Shown piece after piece: positions 33,496 to 45,435 of a stretch of 64,000 nucleotides of DNA (positions are counted from its first letter, which is position 1; every line of letters begins with the position of its first letter). Below the pieces are notes generated by a model. That model was not told where the DNA came from. It did not search any database and worked only from the letters and a program-made list of their open reading frames with translations. The stretch covers positions 186,001 to 250,000 of the forward strand of contig NZ_JACIJI010000002.1 of assembly GCF_014199335.1 (NCBI RefSeq). Direction: 5' to 3'. This DNA is from Stakelama sediminis. Lineage in GTDB: Bacteria; Pseudomonadota; Alphaproteobacteria; Sphingomonadales; Sphingomonadaceae. The position numbers were made by a program, and so were the translations under genes.

Positions 33496-34164
33496 ATGAT
33501 GAATCAGACCCCCGACCTGTCGAGCTTTGAAGCGATGCGCCGCGCGATGGTGGCGAGCCAGCTTCGTACCACCGCTGTCAACGATTCGCGCGTTGTCGAG
33601 GCGATGGCTGTGGTTCCGCGCGAACGGTACGTGCCGGAGGCGCTGCGCGCGATCTGTTATCGCGACACGCAACTCGCACTGGCCAATGGCCGCTTTCAGA
33701 ACGCGCCGATGGTCACCGGGCGCCTGCTCACAGAAGCGCGGATCAATGCTCAGGATACGGTGTTGCTGATCGGTGCGGCGGGCGGATATACTGCGGCTGT
33801 GCTGGCACTGCTCGCCAAAAAGGTCGTGGCGCTGGAAGAAGATGCCGATCTGATCGCGGATGCGAAGGCTGCACTTTCGGGTATCGCCAATGTCGAGCTG
33901 GTCGAGGGGCCGCTTAACAAGGGCTGGCAGGCCGCTTCTCCCTATGACGTGATCGTGGTCGACGGTGCCGTCGAGGTTCTGCCCGAAGCGATTGTCGCGC
34001 AGGCGAAACCCGGTGCCCGTATCACCACCGGTACGGTCGATCGCGGGGTTACGCGCCTGGCCTATGGCACGAAGACCGAAGGCGGATTCGGTCTGTTCGA
34101 TTTCGCCGACGCCGATTGTGTCGTCCTGCCCGGTTTTGCCCAACCGCGTTCATTCAGGTTCTGA
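33496..34164 (+). CDS. pcm: protein-L-isoaspartate O-methyltransferase family protein
   Basis: A 222-residue cytosolic member of the PCMT family, which methylates isoaspartyl residues for repair. The N-terminal MVASQLRTTAV and VPRERYVPEALR segments and the SAM site VLLIGAAGGYTAAVLALLA are typical; the latter departs from the usual GTGSGY loop (GAAGGY), a variant common in this alphaproteobacterial branch, so catalytic repair activity is not assured. Either ATG 33496 or 33499 may be used. The gene is next to tolC, an arrangement known from relatives. Confidence 0.83.
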   Translation: MMNQTPDLSSFEAMRRAMVASQLRTTAVNDSRVVEAMAVVPRERYVPEALRAICYRDTQLALANGRFQNAPMVTGRLLTEARINAQDTVLLIGAAGGYTAAVLALLAKKVVALEEDADLIADAKAALSGIANVELVEGPLNKGWQAASPYDVIVVDGAVEVLPEAIVAQAKPGARITTGTVDRGVTRLAYGTKTEGGFGLFDFADADCVVLPGFAQPRSFRF

Positions 34165-34169
34165 GACCA

Positions 34170-35657
34170 ATGCGGGGGGGGATTTCACCATGGATGCTCG
34201 GTGCGGCGCTGGTCGCCATGACGGGCTCGGCACATGCGGAAACGCTGCGCGACGCAATGGCCCGCGCCTATAAGTCGAATCCCGATATCAATGCCGCGCG
34301 ATCCGATCTGCGCGCCACGGATGAGGGCGTGCCGCTGGCGAAATCACAATCCCTGCCGCAATTGAACGCGACCGGGGGGTATACCGAAAGCATCCTGACG
34401 GCAACGAACAGCTATTTGTCCCCGCCGCGTCAGGCCGCTGCGCAGGCGCAGCTTTCCATTCCCATTTATCAGGGTGGAGCGGTCAGGAACGGCATTGCCG
34501 CCGCGGAAACCAGGGTGAAGGCGGGGCGTGCAACGTTGCGCGGCAACGAGTCGAACCTTTTTACCAACGTCGTCGCCGCGTATATGGACGTCATTCGCGA
34601 TTCCGCCATCGTCAAGCTGAACGAGCAGAACGTTCATGTGCTTGAGGTTAATCTAAAGGCGACGAAGGACCGGTTTGAGGTGGGCGACCTGACCCGCACC
34701 GATGTCGCCCAGTCGGAAGCCCGGCTGGCGCAGGCGCACGGGCAGCTTCGCAATGCTCAGGCCCAGCTTATTACCAGCCGCGAAAACTATATCGCGGTGG
34801 TGGGCGTCGCCCCGGACGATTTGCAGACGCCGCCGCCTTTGCCCAATCTGCCGAACAGCCCGGCAACTGCCGTCGATGTTGCGCTCAAGGAAAATCCAAG
34901 CCTGATCGCGGCACGCCGCAACAGGAAGGCAAGCGCCTATGACGTCAGCGCGGCCAAGGCGGCACGCCTGCCCAAGGTTAGCGTAGTGGTCGGCGGAAGC
35001 TATTACAATTATCTCAATTCCTTGCCTGATCTGGCTCGCGATGCCGGGGTGGACAATTCCGGCACGGCGGCGCAGGCGGGGGTTCAACTGACCCTGCCGA
35101 TTTTTCAGGGCGGACGTCCGGCCGCACAGGTGCGTCAGGCGAAGGCGCGCGAGGGCGTGGCACTCGAGCAGGAAACCTCGACCGAGCGCACGGTGATTTC
35201 GAAAACGCGTTCGGCCTATGCCGCATGGCAGTCGTCGGAGGATCTGATCAAGACCTCGCAAGTGGCGGTGAAGGCGAACCAGTTGTCGCTAAAGGGCGTG
35301 CGGGCGGAAAACAGCGTCGGAACGCGCACGATCCTCGATATCCTCAATGCCGAGCAGGAACTGCTCAACTCGCAGGTCGATCTGGTGACGGCGCAGCGTA
35401 ACGCCTATGTCGCCGGGTTCGCGCTGCTCGCCTCCATGGGGAAAGCGGAAGCAAAGGATCTTGGGCTGGACGGCGGCGGCCTCTACGATCCGACCGTGCA
35501 TTACAACAAGGTGCGCGGTTCGTTTTGGGACTGGAATGACGGGCCACCGGTTCAGGCAGTGGGCACCGGGACCGCCGATACCAAGCCGCAAACGGCCGAT
35601 GTCGAGGGTGGCCTCGACCCGGAAATGCAGACTCCGGCAGCACAAAAACCTGAATGA
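34170..35657 (+). CDS. tolC: TolC-family outer-membrane channel, housekeeping type
   Basis: A 495-residue TolC protein with signal peptide (ending SAHAE) and two homologous halves, each starting with a long helical hairpin (LRDAMARAYKSNPDINAARSDL in the first) and ending in beta-strands. The C-terminal tail is proline/glutamine-rich. It fits the general-purpose TolC used by type I secretion and RND pumps. The ATG at 34170 lies five bases after the pcm stop. A MITE-like element begins six bases after the tolC stop, so its native terminator may be displaced. Confidence 0.93.
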   Translation: MRGGISPWMLGAALVAMTGSAHAETLRDAMARAYKSNPDINAARSDLRATDEGVPLAKSQSLPQLNATGGYTESILTATNSYLSPPRQAAAQAQLSIPIYQGGAVRNGIAAAETRVKAGRATLRGNESNLFTNVVAAYMDVIRDSAIVKLNEQNVHVLEVNLKATKDRFEVGDLTRTDVAQSEARLAQAHGQLRNAQAQLITSRENYIAVVGVAPDDLQTPPPLPNLPNSPATAVDVALKENPSLIAARRNRKASAYDVSAAKAARLPKVSVVVGGSYYNYLNSLPDLARDAGVDNSGTAAQAGVQLTLPIFQGGRPAAQVRQAKAREGVALEQETSTERTVISKTRSAYAAWQSSEDLIKTSQVAVKANQLSLKGVRAENSVGTRTILDILNAEQELLNSQVDLVTAQRNAYVAGFALLASMGKAEAKDLGLDGGGLYDPTVHYNKVRGSFWDWNDGPPVQAVGTGTADTKPQTADVEGGLDPEMQTPAAQKPE

Positions 35658-35662
35658 CGTCA

Positions 35663-35932
35663 TTAGGCCGTAAACCCATAAACGGCAGCATCGCGGTTTG
35701 AGTCAAAATGGCGTGGTGCAAGGAGGAAAGGCGCAGGAATATGTCAATATTTCCAGACTTTTCGACGCCGTACCGGGCCATTTTGGTCAAATCCCGCAGG
35801 GACGCCCAAATGGCTTCCATCTCGAACCGAACGCCGCTTGCAAAGGCAAAGAGCCTTTGCCGCGCGTCGTTCGGCCCGATCTGTTCGCCATTTGGGCGCC
35901 TCGACGGTGCCGTTTATGGGTTCACGGCCTAA
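35663..35932. mobile_element. MITE-like element with 25-bp terminal inverted repeats
   Basis: A 270-bp non-coding element. The left end TTAGGCCGTAAACCCATAAA… (35663–35687) is repeated in reverse complement at 35908–35932 with one mismatch in 25. Inside is a nested hairpin (35801–35900): arms GACGCCCAAATGGC / GCCATTTGGGCGCC, then CCGAACG / CGTTCGG, then GCAAAGGC-AAAGA-GCCTTTGC at the tip. There is no transposase frame. TGACGTCAT occurs at 35655–35663 and again at 35968–35976, perhaps by chance. It is probably moved by a transposase encoded elsewhere. Confidence 0.75.
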
Positions 35933-36012
35933 TAGGGCGTTGACACGGGGGCGCTTCATCCCGCACTTGACGTCATGTGAACATTGGTCCGGCTTTTTCC
36001 GAGGATACCGGC

Positions 36013-36600
36013 ATGGGGGATATCAGTAACGAAACGTCGATGGAGGATATCCTCTCGTCGATCAAACGCATCATCGCCGAAGAGGGCGGTAGCGTGCGCA
36101 AGTCGCGTGGTCGTGCTGCGCCCGCCGTGCAGGATGCCGTTGATGACGATGAGGGCGGCCCGGTCGACGCTCGCGATCCCGCCGACGCCGTGCTGGAACT
36201 GCGCGAAGCTGTCGAAGAGGCGGTGGCGAATCAGGATCGTCTGCCACGCCATGCCATTTCAGCGCCGCCGGTCGAAGACTATCCTCCGGTCGCGGAAGAA
36301 GAACCTGACCAGCCGGTTGAGGTGCATGAAGAAGTGCATCGTGAGGAACCGGCGAAGCCTGCTTCCCCTGAAACGATCCTGTCGCAACGAACTGCCGAGG
36401 CCAGCCGTGGTTCGCTGGAAGCCCTGTCGCGTCTGATCGTGCGTCCTGAAACGCCGGGCAGCGATACGCTGGAAGGACTGGTACGCGAAATGCTGCGGCC
36501 GATGCTGCGCGAATGGCTCGACACCAACCTTCCCGCCATGGTGGAGAAAATGGTCGCGCGCGAAATCGCCCGCATCACCGCCCGCGAAGGTGGATGTTAA
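36013..36600 (+). CDS. DUF2497/PopZ-like protein
   Basis: A 195-residue protein. The N-terminal motif SMEDILSSIKRIIAEEG and the C-terminal helical domain SDTLEGLVREMLRPMLREWLDTNLPAMVEKMV flank a long acidic, proline-rich disordered centre (residues about 35–130). This is the PopZ/DUF2497 layout; PopZ forms a polar condensate that anchors the chromosome and signalling proteins in Caulobacter. Position just before valS is a conserved alphaproteobacterial arrangement. GAGGA lies upstream of the ATG. A pole-organising role is likely but inferred. Confidence 0.87.
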   Translation: MGDISNETSMEDILSSIKRIIAEEGGSVRKSRGRAAPAVQDAVDDDEGGPVDARDPADAVLELREAVEEAVANQDRLPRHAISAPPVEDYPPVAEEEPDQPVEVHEEVHREEPAKPASPETILSQRTAEASRGSLEALSRLIVRPETPGSDTLEGLVREMLRPMLREWLDTNLPAMVEKMVAREIARITAREGGC

Positions 36601-36636
36601 AGCAACTTTTATAGTCGTTTGCGGGTTATAGACCGC

Positions 36637-38238
36637 ATGAACGACGATCGATACGATCAGGATGCCACCAGCGGTGATATGCCTCCCGCGCCGTTGATCG
36701 AGGATTCGACGCCGCCGGCAAAGGCGCATGCCGATATATTTTTTGCGGCGGTGAAAACGACCCGTATGCCGATGATCGTTACAGATCCGGCACGCGAAGA
36801 TAACCCCATTATCTTCTGCAATGCCGCGTTCGAGCGGATGAGCGGATATCAGCAGGCGGAGATTGTGGGCCGCAATTGTCGATTTCTGCAAGGGCCGGAA
36901 ACCGACAAGGCAGTCATCGACCAGGTGCGTCAGGCCGTTGCGCGCCGTGAGGAACTGGCCGTCGATATCCTCAATTACCGCAAAAACGGCTCTACCTTCT
37001 GGAATGCCTTATTCGTTTCCCCGGTGTTCGGGAAAAATGGCGACCTGTTATATTATTTCGGCAGCCAGCTCGACATTTCCCGGCGCAAGGAAGCCGAAGA
37101 GGCGCTCCATCAGGCGCAGAAGATGGAAGCAGTCGGCAAGCTGACCGGCGGCATTGCGCATGATTTCAATAACCTGCTTCAGGTCATCCTCGGCTATGTC
37201 GATATGCTGGAATCGCGGATCGACGAAGATAACCGTATTGCCCGACGCGCGGTGGACGCGATCGGCACGGCGGCCAATCGCGGTGCGCAACTGACCCAGC
37301 AATTACTGGCCTTCGCTCGAAAGCAGGAATTGCGTGACCGTCTGCTCAACCTCAATACGCTGATCAGCGATTTCGAAGCGGTAGTTGAACGGAATATCGG
37401 TGATGGAGTACGGTTGCGCAGGGAGTTTTCGGACGATCTCTGGAATTGCCGGATTGATCCCGTTCAGGCGGAAATGGCGCTCCTCAATATCCTCAGCAAC
37501 GCGCGCGACGCAATGGACGGCGACGGAGAGGTCGTGATCGCTACCCAGAATGTGGTGGGTAACGAAGACGGGATGCCGTCCGACCTTTCATCGGGCGAAT
37601 ATGTCCGGCTGACCGTCACCGACAATGGTCCGGGTATCGATGAGGCGGTCGCCGACAAGCTGTTCGACCCGTTCTTTTCGACCAAGGAAGTGGGGAAGGG
37701 CACCGGGCTGGGCCTGTCCATGGTCTATGGCTTCATGCGGCAGTCCGGCGGACTGGTCACGGCCGAAACCATGCCCGATGGCGGCGCGCGCTTCGCCCTT
37801 TATTTCCCGCGCGCACGCGGCATCATCGAACCGACGCGAGAGGCGCAGGATCACACCGTGGGCGGTGGCGAACATATCCTGATGGTCGAGGACCAGCCGC
37901 AGGTTGCCGAGATGGGACAGGCGCTGCTGGAAGATCTGGGCTATAGCGTCGTGCATGTCGCCAGCGCATCCAGAGCGCTCGATTTGCTACGCGACCGGTC
38001 GGATTTCAAGCTGCTGTTCACCGATATCGTCATGCCAGGCGGGATGAGCGGCGTCGCGCTGGCCCAAATGGTGCGGGAGGAATATCCGAAACTGCCGATC
38101 CTGCTGACCACCGGCTATTCGGATCGCGCGCTGGATGAAGACAGCCGCGCGTTCGAATTGGTGCGCAAACCCTATCGCCGCGCCGATCTGGCACAGAAGA
38201 TCCGGCAACTGATCGACGGACCCACCGGCGTATCCTGA
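36637..38238 (+). CDS. LOV-domain hybrid histidine kinase (blue-light receptor)
   Basis: A 533-residue cytosolic sensor. The LOV domain (about residues 30–140) has the flavin-adduct motif GRNCRFLQG with C81. A histidine-kinase core follows: H-box GGIAHDFNN (H175), N-box NILSNARDAMDG and G-boxes DNGPGID and GKGTGLGLSM. A receiver domain ends the protein, with phospho-acceptor D463 in LLFTDIVMPGG. No transmembrane helix is present. It should sense blue light, autophosphorylate and pass phosphate within the chain; the next partner is unknown. It sits between DUF2497 and valS, which are usually adjacent, so it appears inserted there. The ATG at 36637 is used; TTG 36619 is unlikely. Confidence 0.93.
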   Translation: MNDDRYDQDATSGDMPPAPLIEDSTPPAKAHADIFFAAVKTTRMPMIVTDPAREDNPIIFCNAAFERMSGYQQAEIVGRNCRFLQGPETDKAVIDQVRQAVARREELAVDILNYRKNGSTFWNALFVSPVFGKNGDLLYYFGSQLDISRRKEAEEALHQAQKMEAVGKLTGGIAHDFNNLLQVILGYVDMLESRIDEDNRIARRAVDAIGTAANRGAQLTQQLLAFARKQELRDRLLNLNTLISDFEAVVERNIGDGVRLRREFSDDLWNCRIDPVQAEMALLNILSNARDAMDGDGEVVIATQNVVGNEDGMPSDLSSGEYVRLTVTDNGPGIDEAVADKLFDPFFSTKEVGKGTGLGLSMVYGFMRQSGGLVTAETMPDGGARFALYFPRARGIIEPTREAQDHTVGGGEHILMVEDQPQVAEMGQALLEDLGYSVVHVASASRALDLLRDRSDFKLLFTDIVMPGGMSGVALAQMVREEYPKLPILLTTGYSDRALDEDSRAFELVRKPYRRADLAQKIRQLIDGPTGVS

Positions 38239-38283
38239 TACGGGTGCTTGTCATGGCGCGCAGGCGCGGTATTGCATCGCGCC

Positions 38284-41097
38284 ATGACCGAATTGCCCAA
38301 AACTTTCGCCCCGGCTGAAATCGAACAGCGCTGGTATACGCATTGGGAGGAGAACGGCCTGTTTCGGCCCGACCGTCCCGATGCCGATCCGTGGACGCTG
38401 GTGAACCCGCCGCCGAACGTGACCGGCAACCTGCATATCGGCCATGCGCTTGACAACACGTTACAGGACATTCTCGCCCGCCATGCCCGGTTACAGGGCA
38501 AGGATGCGCGCTGGGTGGTCGGCGTCGATCACGCCGGTATCGCCACGCAGATGGTGGTCGAGCGGCAACTGAATGCGCAACAGCAGAAGCGCACCGACTT
38601 CACCCGCGAGGAATTCGTGGAGAAGGTCTGGGCGTGGAAGGAAGAAAGCGGCGGTGCGATCACCGGCCAGTTGCGGCGGCTGGGCTGTTCGATGGACTGG
38701 GCCAACGAACGCTTCACCATGGACGAGGGCTTTTCGAAGGCCGTTCTGAAGGTGTTTGTCGACCTGTATAATCAGGGCCTGCTCTATCGCGACAAGCGGC
38801 TGGTCAACTGGGACCCCGGCCTGGGCACCGCGATCAGCGATCTGGAGGTCGAGACGAAGGAGGTGCAGGGCAGCTTCTGGCACTTCCGCTATCCGCTGAG
38901 TGACGGGTCGGGCCATATCGAGGTGGCGACGACGCGCCCCGAAACCATGCTCGCCGATATGGCGGTGGCGGTGCATCCCGACGACGAACGCTATACCGCG
39001 ATGGTCGGCAAGACGGTGACGCTGCCGATCACCGGGCGTCAAATTCCGATTGTGGCCGATGAACATGCCGATCCCGAACTTGGGTCGGGTGCGGTGAAGA
39101 TCACGCCGGGGCACGACTTCAACGATTTTGAGGTGGGCAAGCGTGCCGGGTTCAAGCCGGGTGAAATGCTCAACATGCTCGATGCGAAAGCGAAGGTCAT
39201 CCAGACGAGCGATGGCCTGATCCCCGACGCTTTTATCGGCCTGTCGCGGGAGGATGCGCGCAAGGCGGTGGTCGCGGCGATGAAGGAAGGCGGCTTCCTG
39301 ATCCCGCATGTCGATAAGGACGGCGCGGAGCATGATGCGGAGCCGCGCACGATCCAGACGCCGTTCGGGGACCGTTCGGGCGCGGTGATCGAGCCCTGGC
39401 TGACCGACCAATGGTACGTCGATGCCGAAACGCTCGCCAAACCGGCGATCGAGGCAGTGCGCTCCGGCAAGGTCGAGGTCGTGCCCAAAAGCTGGGAAAA
39501 GACCTATTTCAACTGGATGGAGAATATCCAGCCATGGTGCGTCTCGCGCCAGCTTTGGTGGGGGCATCGGATACCGGCCTGGTATGGGCCATCGCTTGAA
39601 GACGATGGTCTCAATGTTTCTGTTCTTGGTGGTTTGGCGACAATGCCTGGTCTCAAGGTTTTTGTTGCAGTGGATGAACGAGAGGTTCTTCGTCAGGCTA
39701 AAGAATATTACGGGGCTGATTGTGATGTTCAGATTGCCTCCTCAATGTCCTCAGGCAATCGAGAAATCTTAGCACATCAGACGCCAGCGAATGCAGTCCG
39801 GATTTGGCAGGACGAAGACGTCCTCGACACGTGGTTCTCCTCCGCCTTGTGGCCGTTCGCGACGATGGGCTGGCCGGACGAAGGCGAGTGGCAGCAGCGC
39901 TATCCCAACGATATCCTGATTTCGGGCTTCGACATTCTGTTCTTCTGGGATGCGCGCATGATGATGCAGGGGCTGCACTTCATGGGCGATGTGCCGTTCA
40001 AAAAGCTCTATCTGCACGGCCTTGTCCGCGCTGCCGACGGCGCGAAAATGTCGAAGTCGAAGGGTAATACCGTCGATCCGCTCGGCCTGATCGACCAGTA
40101 TGGCGCCGATGCGCTGCGCTTTTTCATGGCGTCTATGGAAAGTCAGGGCCGCGACATCAAGATGGATGAAAAGCGCGTCGAGGGTTATCGCAACTTCGCG
40201 ACGAAGCTGTGGAATGCCGCGCGCTTCTGCCAGTCGAACGGCATCGGGGCGAGCGCGCATATCGAGCCGCCACAGGCCGATCTTGCCGTCAACCGCTGGA
40301 TCATTGCCGAGACGGTGGAGACGGTGCAGGCGCTGGACCTCGCGCTGGCCGATCTGCGTTTCGACGGTGCCGCGAACGCGATCTATCAGTTCGTGTGGAG
40401 CCGCTTTTGCGACTGGTATCTCGAACTCATCAAGCCTGTCCTGAACGAGGATGGGGCAGGGGCCGCCGAAACGCGCGCGGTCGCGGGTTGGGTGCTCGAC
40501 CAGATTCTCGTCATGCTGCACCCGTTCATGCCCTTCATCACCGAGGAACTGTGGCATGCGCTTGGAGAGCGGCCCTATGACCTGATCGTCGCCAAATGGC
40601 CGATGGCGGATGCGCGTGCGCTCAACCCCGAGGCGGCGAAGGAAATCGACTGGCTGATCCGCCTCGTCAGCGAAATCCGCGCCGCACGTACCGAACTCAA
40701 CGTGCCGCCGAGCGCACGCATGGCGGTGCATGTCCGCGATGCAGCAGAACAGACGACGCAGCGGTTGACGCGTCAGCAATCGGCGCTCGCGCGGCTGGCG
40801 CGTGTCGACCTGAATGACGGCGATGCTCCGGCTGGCGGCGCGGTGCAGGTGGTGTTGGATGAGGCGACTTTTGTCCTGCCGCTGGAAGGCGTGATCGACC
40901 TTGACGCCGAACGTGCACGCCTGACCAAGGCGATTGCCGCGACGGAGAAGGAGCGCGACAGCCTTGCCAAGCGTCTCGAAAACCCGAACTTCGTTGAACG
41001 AGCCAAACCCGAAGCCGTGGAAAAGGCGCGCGCCGACCATGCCGAAAAGGCCGCAGAGGCCGAACGGCTACAGGCTGCGCTGTCCCGGCTGGGATAG
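38284..41097 (+). CDS. valS: valyl-tRNA synthetase
   Basis: A 937-residue class I synthetase joining valine to tRNA-Val. HIGH motif GNLHIGHAL is near residue 50, KMSKS motif AKMSKSKGN near residue 588, with an editing domain between and a C-terminal coiled-coil arm ([20 protein letters not shown]). The start is ATG 38284. Codons from about 39590 to 39800 (residues about 436–505), between RIPAWY and DEDVLDTWF, are AT-richer and use codons such as TTA and TCA rare in the flanks (about 47% GC by hand count of 39601–39780, against about 63% just before). The linker also looks longer than the roughly 28 residues I recall in the E. coli enzyme. Confidence 0.96.
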   Translation: MTELPKTFAPAEIEQRWYTHWEENGLFRPDRPDADPWTLVNPPPNVTGNLHIGHALDNTLQDILARHARLQGKDARWVVGVDHAGIATQMVVERQLNAQQQKRTDFTREEFVEKVWAWKEESGGAITGQLRRLGCSMDWANERFTMDEGFSKAVLKVFVDLYNQGLLYRDKRLVNWDPGLGTAISDLEVETKEVQGSFWHFRYPLSDGSGHIEVATTRPETMLADMAVAVHPDDERYTAMVGKTVTLPITGRQIPIVADEHADPELGSGAVKITPGHDFNDFEVGKRAGFKPGEMLNMLDAKAKVIQTSDGLIPDAFIGLSREDARKAVVAAMKEGGFLIPHVDKDGAEHDAEPRTIQTPFGDRSGAVIEPWLTDQWYVDAETLAKPAIEAVRSGKVEVVPKSWEKTYFNWMENIQPWCVSRQLWWGHRIPAWYGPSLEDDGLNVSVLGGLATMPGLKVFVAVDEREVLRQAKEYYGADCDVQIASSMSSGNREILAHQTPANAVRIWQDEDVLDTWFSSALWPFATMGWPDEGEWQQRYPNDILISGFDILFFWDARMMMQGLHFMGDVPFKKLYLHGLVRAADGAKMSKSKGNTVDPLGLIDQYGADALRFFMASMESQGRDIKMDEKRVEGYRNFATKLWNAARFCQSNGIGASAHIEPPQADLAVNRWIIAETVETVQALDLALADLRFDGAANAIYQFVWSRFCDWYLELIKPVLNEDGAGAAETRAVAGWVLDQILVMLHPFMPFITEELWHALGERPYDLIVAKWPMADARALNPEAAKEIDWLIRLVSEIRAARTELNVPPSARMAVHVRDAAEQTTQRLTRQQSALARLARVDLNDGDAPAGGAVQVVLDEATFVLPLEGVIDLDAERARLTKAIAATEKERDSLAKRLENPNFVERAKPEAVEKARADHAEKAAEAERLQAALSRLG

Positions 41098-41111
41098 CGT
41101 AGCCGCTATCC
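41092..41111. terminator. hairpin across the convergent valS/SIMPL stop codons
   Basis: GGATAGCG-TAGC-CGCTATCC is a perfect 8-bp stem with a 4-base loop. It overlaps both stop codons (41095–41097 for valS, 41106–41108 for the SIMPL gene). There is no T run, so it could be a weak two-way terminator or an RNA-end-protecting stem. Confidence 0.5.
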
Positions 41112-41867
41112 GCTGATCGCGTATATGACCTGCAGCCGGACCGTCGTTTCAATCGGCGCTGGCGTGGTCTTGATCGCGACCGGCGGCGGAGGCGGCGGGG
41201 CCGGTGGAGCATGTGCTTCGGTCACGACGATATCGTTATAGGCGATACGTGCCGCGCCATTGCGGACCGACAGGATATCGCCCAGCGTGACGTGCGATCC
41301 GCCGGCAATCGCCTGCGCCTGTGCGCGTGCATCATCCATCGCCTTGGCAGTCGCGCGAGTGCGGGCCTCTTCGCTATTGTTCAGTTCATAGGACTGAACC
41401 GAGGCGTTTTCCGCCCCCAGCCGTCCCGCAAGCCCGACCGCGGTTGCCGCGTCAGCAACATCCTTGCTGCGCACCGTGGTCGACAGCGTGGCGACATATC
41501 CGGTAATCGCGCACGGTCCCGTGGAAAGCGATGCCGTGCTGTTATAGTTGCTGATCCGGCATTCCCCGGCGCGTGTGACGGCGATATTGACGGTTCCGGT
41601 TTCGACCTGCGCGCTGTTTTTCAGAACGCCGGTCACGCCATCGACAATCGCCTTCTGCTTTGCAACCAGCGCTTTGGTCGCCGCATCGGCGGTCGTGCCC
41701 TCGCCACGCACGGTAAAGCGAATGCTGGTCAGGTCGGGCGGCGTCATCACCTGCCCGGTGCCCTCCACCACGATTGTTCGCTGACGGGCACCTGCTTCCT
41801 GTGCCTGTACCGGTGTGGCCAGCATCAGTCCGACTGCCAGCAATCCGCTATATTCGATTATCGCCAT
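41106..41867 (-). CDS. SIMPL-domain (DUF541) exported protein
   Basis: A 253-residue protein with a signal peptide (LLAVGLMLATPVQAQ) and the SIMPL/DUF541 domain from about residue 28 to 230 (IVVEGTGQVMTPPDLTSIRFTVRG, then VKNSAQVETG-like and LSTTVRSKDVADAATAVGLAGRLGAENASVQSYELNN-type strands). It should be periplasmic or outer-membrane associated. Relatives are tied to oxidative-stress tolerance in Brucella and to mammalian IRAK signalling by name, but no enzyme activity is known. AGGGGGG precedes the ATG. A Pro-rich stretch near the C-terminus is odd but not unusual. Confidence 0.87.
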   Translation of the reverse strand: MAIIEYSGLLAVGLMLATPVQAQEAGARQRTIVVEGTGQVMTPPDLTSIRFTVRGEGTTADAATKALVAKQKAIVDGVTGVLKNSAQVETGTVNIAVTRAGECRISNYNSTASLSTGPCAITGYVATLSTTVRSKDVADAATAVGLAGRLGAENASVQSYELNNSEEARTRATAKAMDDARAQAQAIAGGSHVTLGDILSVRNGAARIAYNDIVVTEAHAPPAPPPPPPVAIKTTPAPIETTVRLQVIYAISG

Positions 41868-41903
41868 CCCCCCTGACTATTGGTGGGGAACATCCTGCGT
41901 CGA

Positions 41904-44391
<2,488 letters not shown>

Positions 44392-44397
44392 GCGCGG

Positions 44398-44895
44398 TCA
44401 GCTATCTGTAATATTTTCGAGAGTGTCGAGTTCCTGAGTCCGACTGGTGTCCTCCGCTTCGGCGTGGGCAATGGCCTGATCGAGCTTCGGATAGGGCTGA
44501 TCGCCCGCCTGCGCCCGCGTAATCGCCAGTTGTTCCAGCGCGACAAACGGTTCCAGCATCGCCGCGCGATACGCGTCGAGCGTCGCCAGTGCCTGTTGCG
44601 CATTCAGCCACGCCGGAGACCCCTGATCGACATTTTGTCCTGCGGTGATGATCGGGCGGGCGTCGGCCATCGCATTGTCGAATGCGTCGGTGGCCGAATC
44701 GAACTGCTTGGTCAGTGCCGCGATCTTGTCGTCCAGCGACATGTCGGGCGTCACCACCGGTGTCGGTTCGGGCTTTGGCGGGGCAAGACTTTGCTGTTCT
44801 ACCGCCCGGGGCAACAGTGACGGATAGCCCGACCGGGATGCGGCACAGCCGCCGATCAACAGGGCAGGGATCAGGACGATGCACGCGCGTTTCAT
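44398..44895 (-). CDS. hypothetical lipoprotein
   Basis: A 165-residue protein with a lipoprotein signal, lipobox LIGGCAAS, and a mostly helical acidic body after a proline-rich linker (PPKPEPTPVVTPD). No domain is recognised. It sits between the GNAT gene and tRNA-Arg, convergent with GNAT. It should be anchored in the membrane, facing the periplasm. Confidence 0.75.
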   Translation of the reverse strand: MKRACIVLIPALLIGGCAASRSGYPSLLPRAVEQQSLAPPKPEPTPVVTPDMSLDDKIAALTKQFDSATDAFDNAMADARPIITAGQNVDQGSPAWLNAQQALATLDAYRAAMLEPFVALEQLAITRAQAGDQPYPKLDQAIAHAEAEDTSRTQELDTLENITDS

Positions 44896-44978
44896 GATTT
44901 CGCTCTATGCAGGTCAGAAACCTTGCGCAATGGGGTTGCATCGTTTGGAAAGCCGCTCTATGTGCCCACTTCCGCTGC

Positions 44979-45055
44979 GCGCCCGTAGCTCAGCTGGATA
45001 GAGCATCAGACTACGAATCTGAGGGTCGGACGTTCGAATCGTTCCGGGCGCGCCA
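44979..45055 (+). tRNA. tRNA-Arg (ACG)
   Basis: A 77-base gene beginning GCGCCCG and ending CGGGCGC-G-CCA, a perfect acceptor stem with encoded CCA. The anticodon loop CTACGAA gives ACG (read as ICG), for arginine. The T arm GGACGTTCGAATCGTTCC is present. A strong terminator follows. Confidence 0.96.
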
Positions 45056-45058
45056 ATG

Positions 45059-45100
45059 AAAGCCCCGCTAAGTCAATCACTTGGCGGGGCTTTTGTTTTT
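45059..45100 (+). terminator. intrinsic terminator after tRNA-Arg
   Basis: AAAGCCCCGC (45059–45068) pairs with GCGGGGCTTT (45084–45093), with inner AAGT/ACTT pairing, and is followed by TTTTGTTTTT. This is a classic Rho-independent signal. Confidence 0.9.
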
Positions 45101-45150
45101 CCAGACATAACGTCATTCCGACTTTTTCGAAGTGGTCTGTGCGCGGCGGT

Positions 45151-45369
45151 CTATCGCTCCCGCATCCGTTCGACTGAATCGAGGATGCGCACTGCGGCCA
45201 TGACGACCGCCACCGGGCATGCGGCGAAGAGCAGCTTGCCGCCGATACCCGGATATTGCTGCATGTAGACCAGCCCGCGCTCTACCGCGCCCAGCGCAAG
45301 GACATAGATCACCATGAACGCTTCGAACTTGGTCTTGATGGTGAACAGGCGGGCGAGTTTACGGAACAT
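45151..45369 (-). CDS. small hypothetical membrane protein
   Basis: A 72-residue protein with two membrane helices (about residues 17–34 and 45–62) and charged ends (KFEAFMVIYVLALGAVERG). No family function is known to me, but the pattern is like conserved small membrane proteins of this order. The ATG at 45369 has no strong ribosome site. Convergent with the tRNA-Arg unit. Confidence 0.65.
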   Translation of the reverse strand: MFRKLARLFTIKTKFEAFMVIYVLALGAVERGLVYMQQYPGIGGKLLFAACPVAVVMAAVRILDSVERMRER

Positions 45370-45435
45370 GGCAAAAGGTTAAGCAAGGGCCGGGCCAGCC
45401 CTGCTTTTCTGCGGATTTCACATTATCAGTTATGG

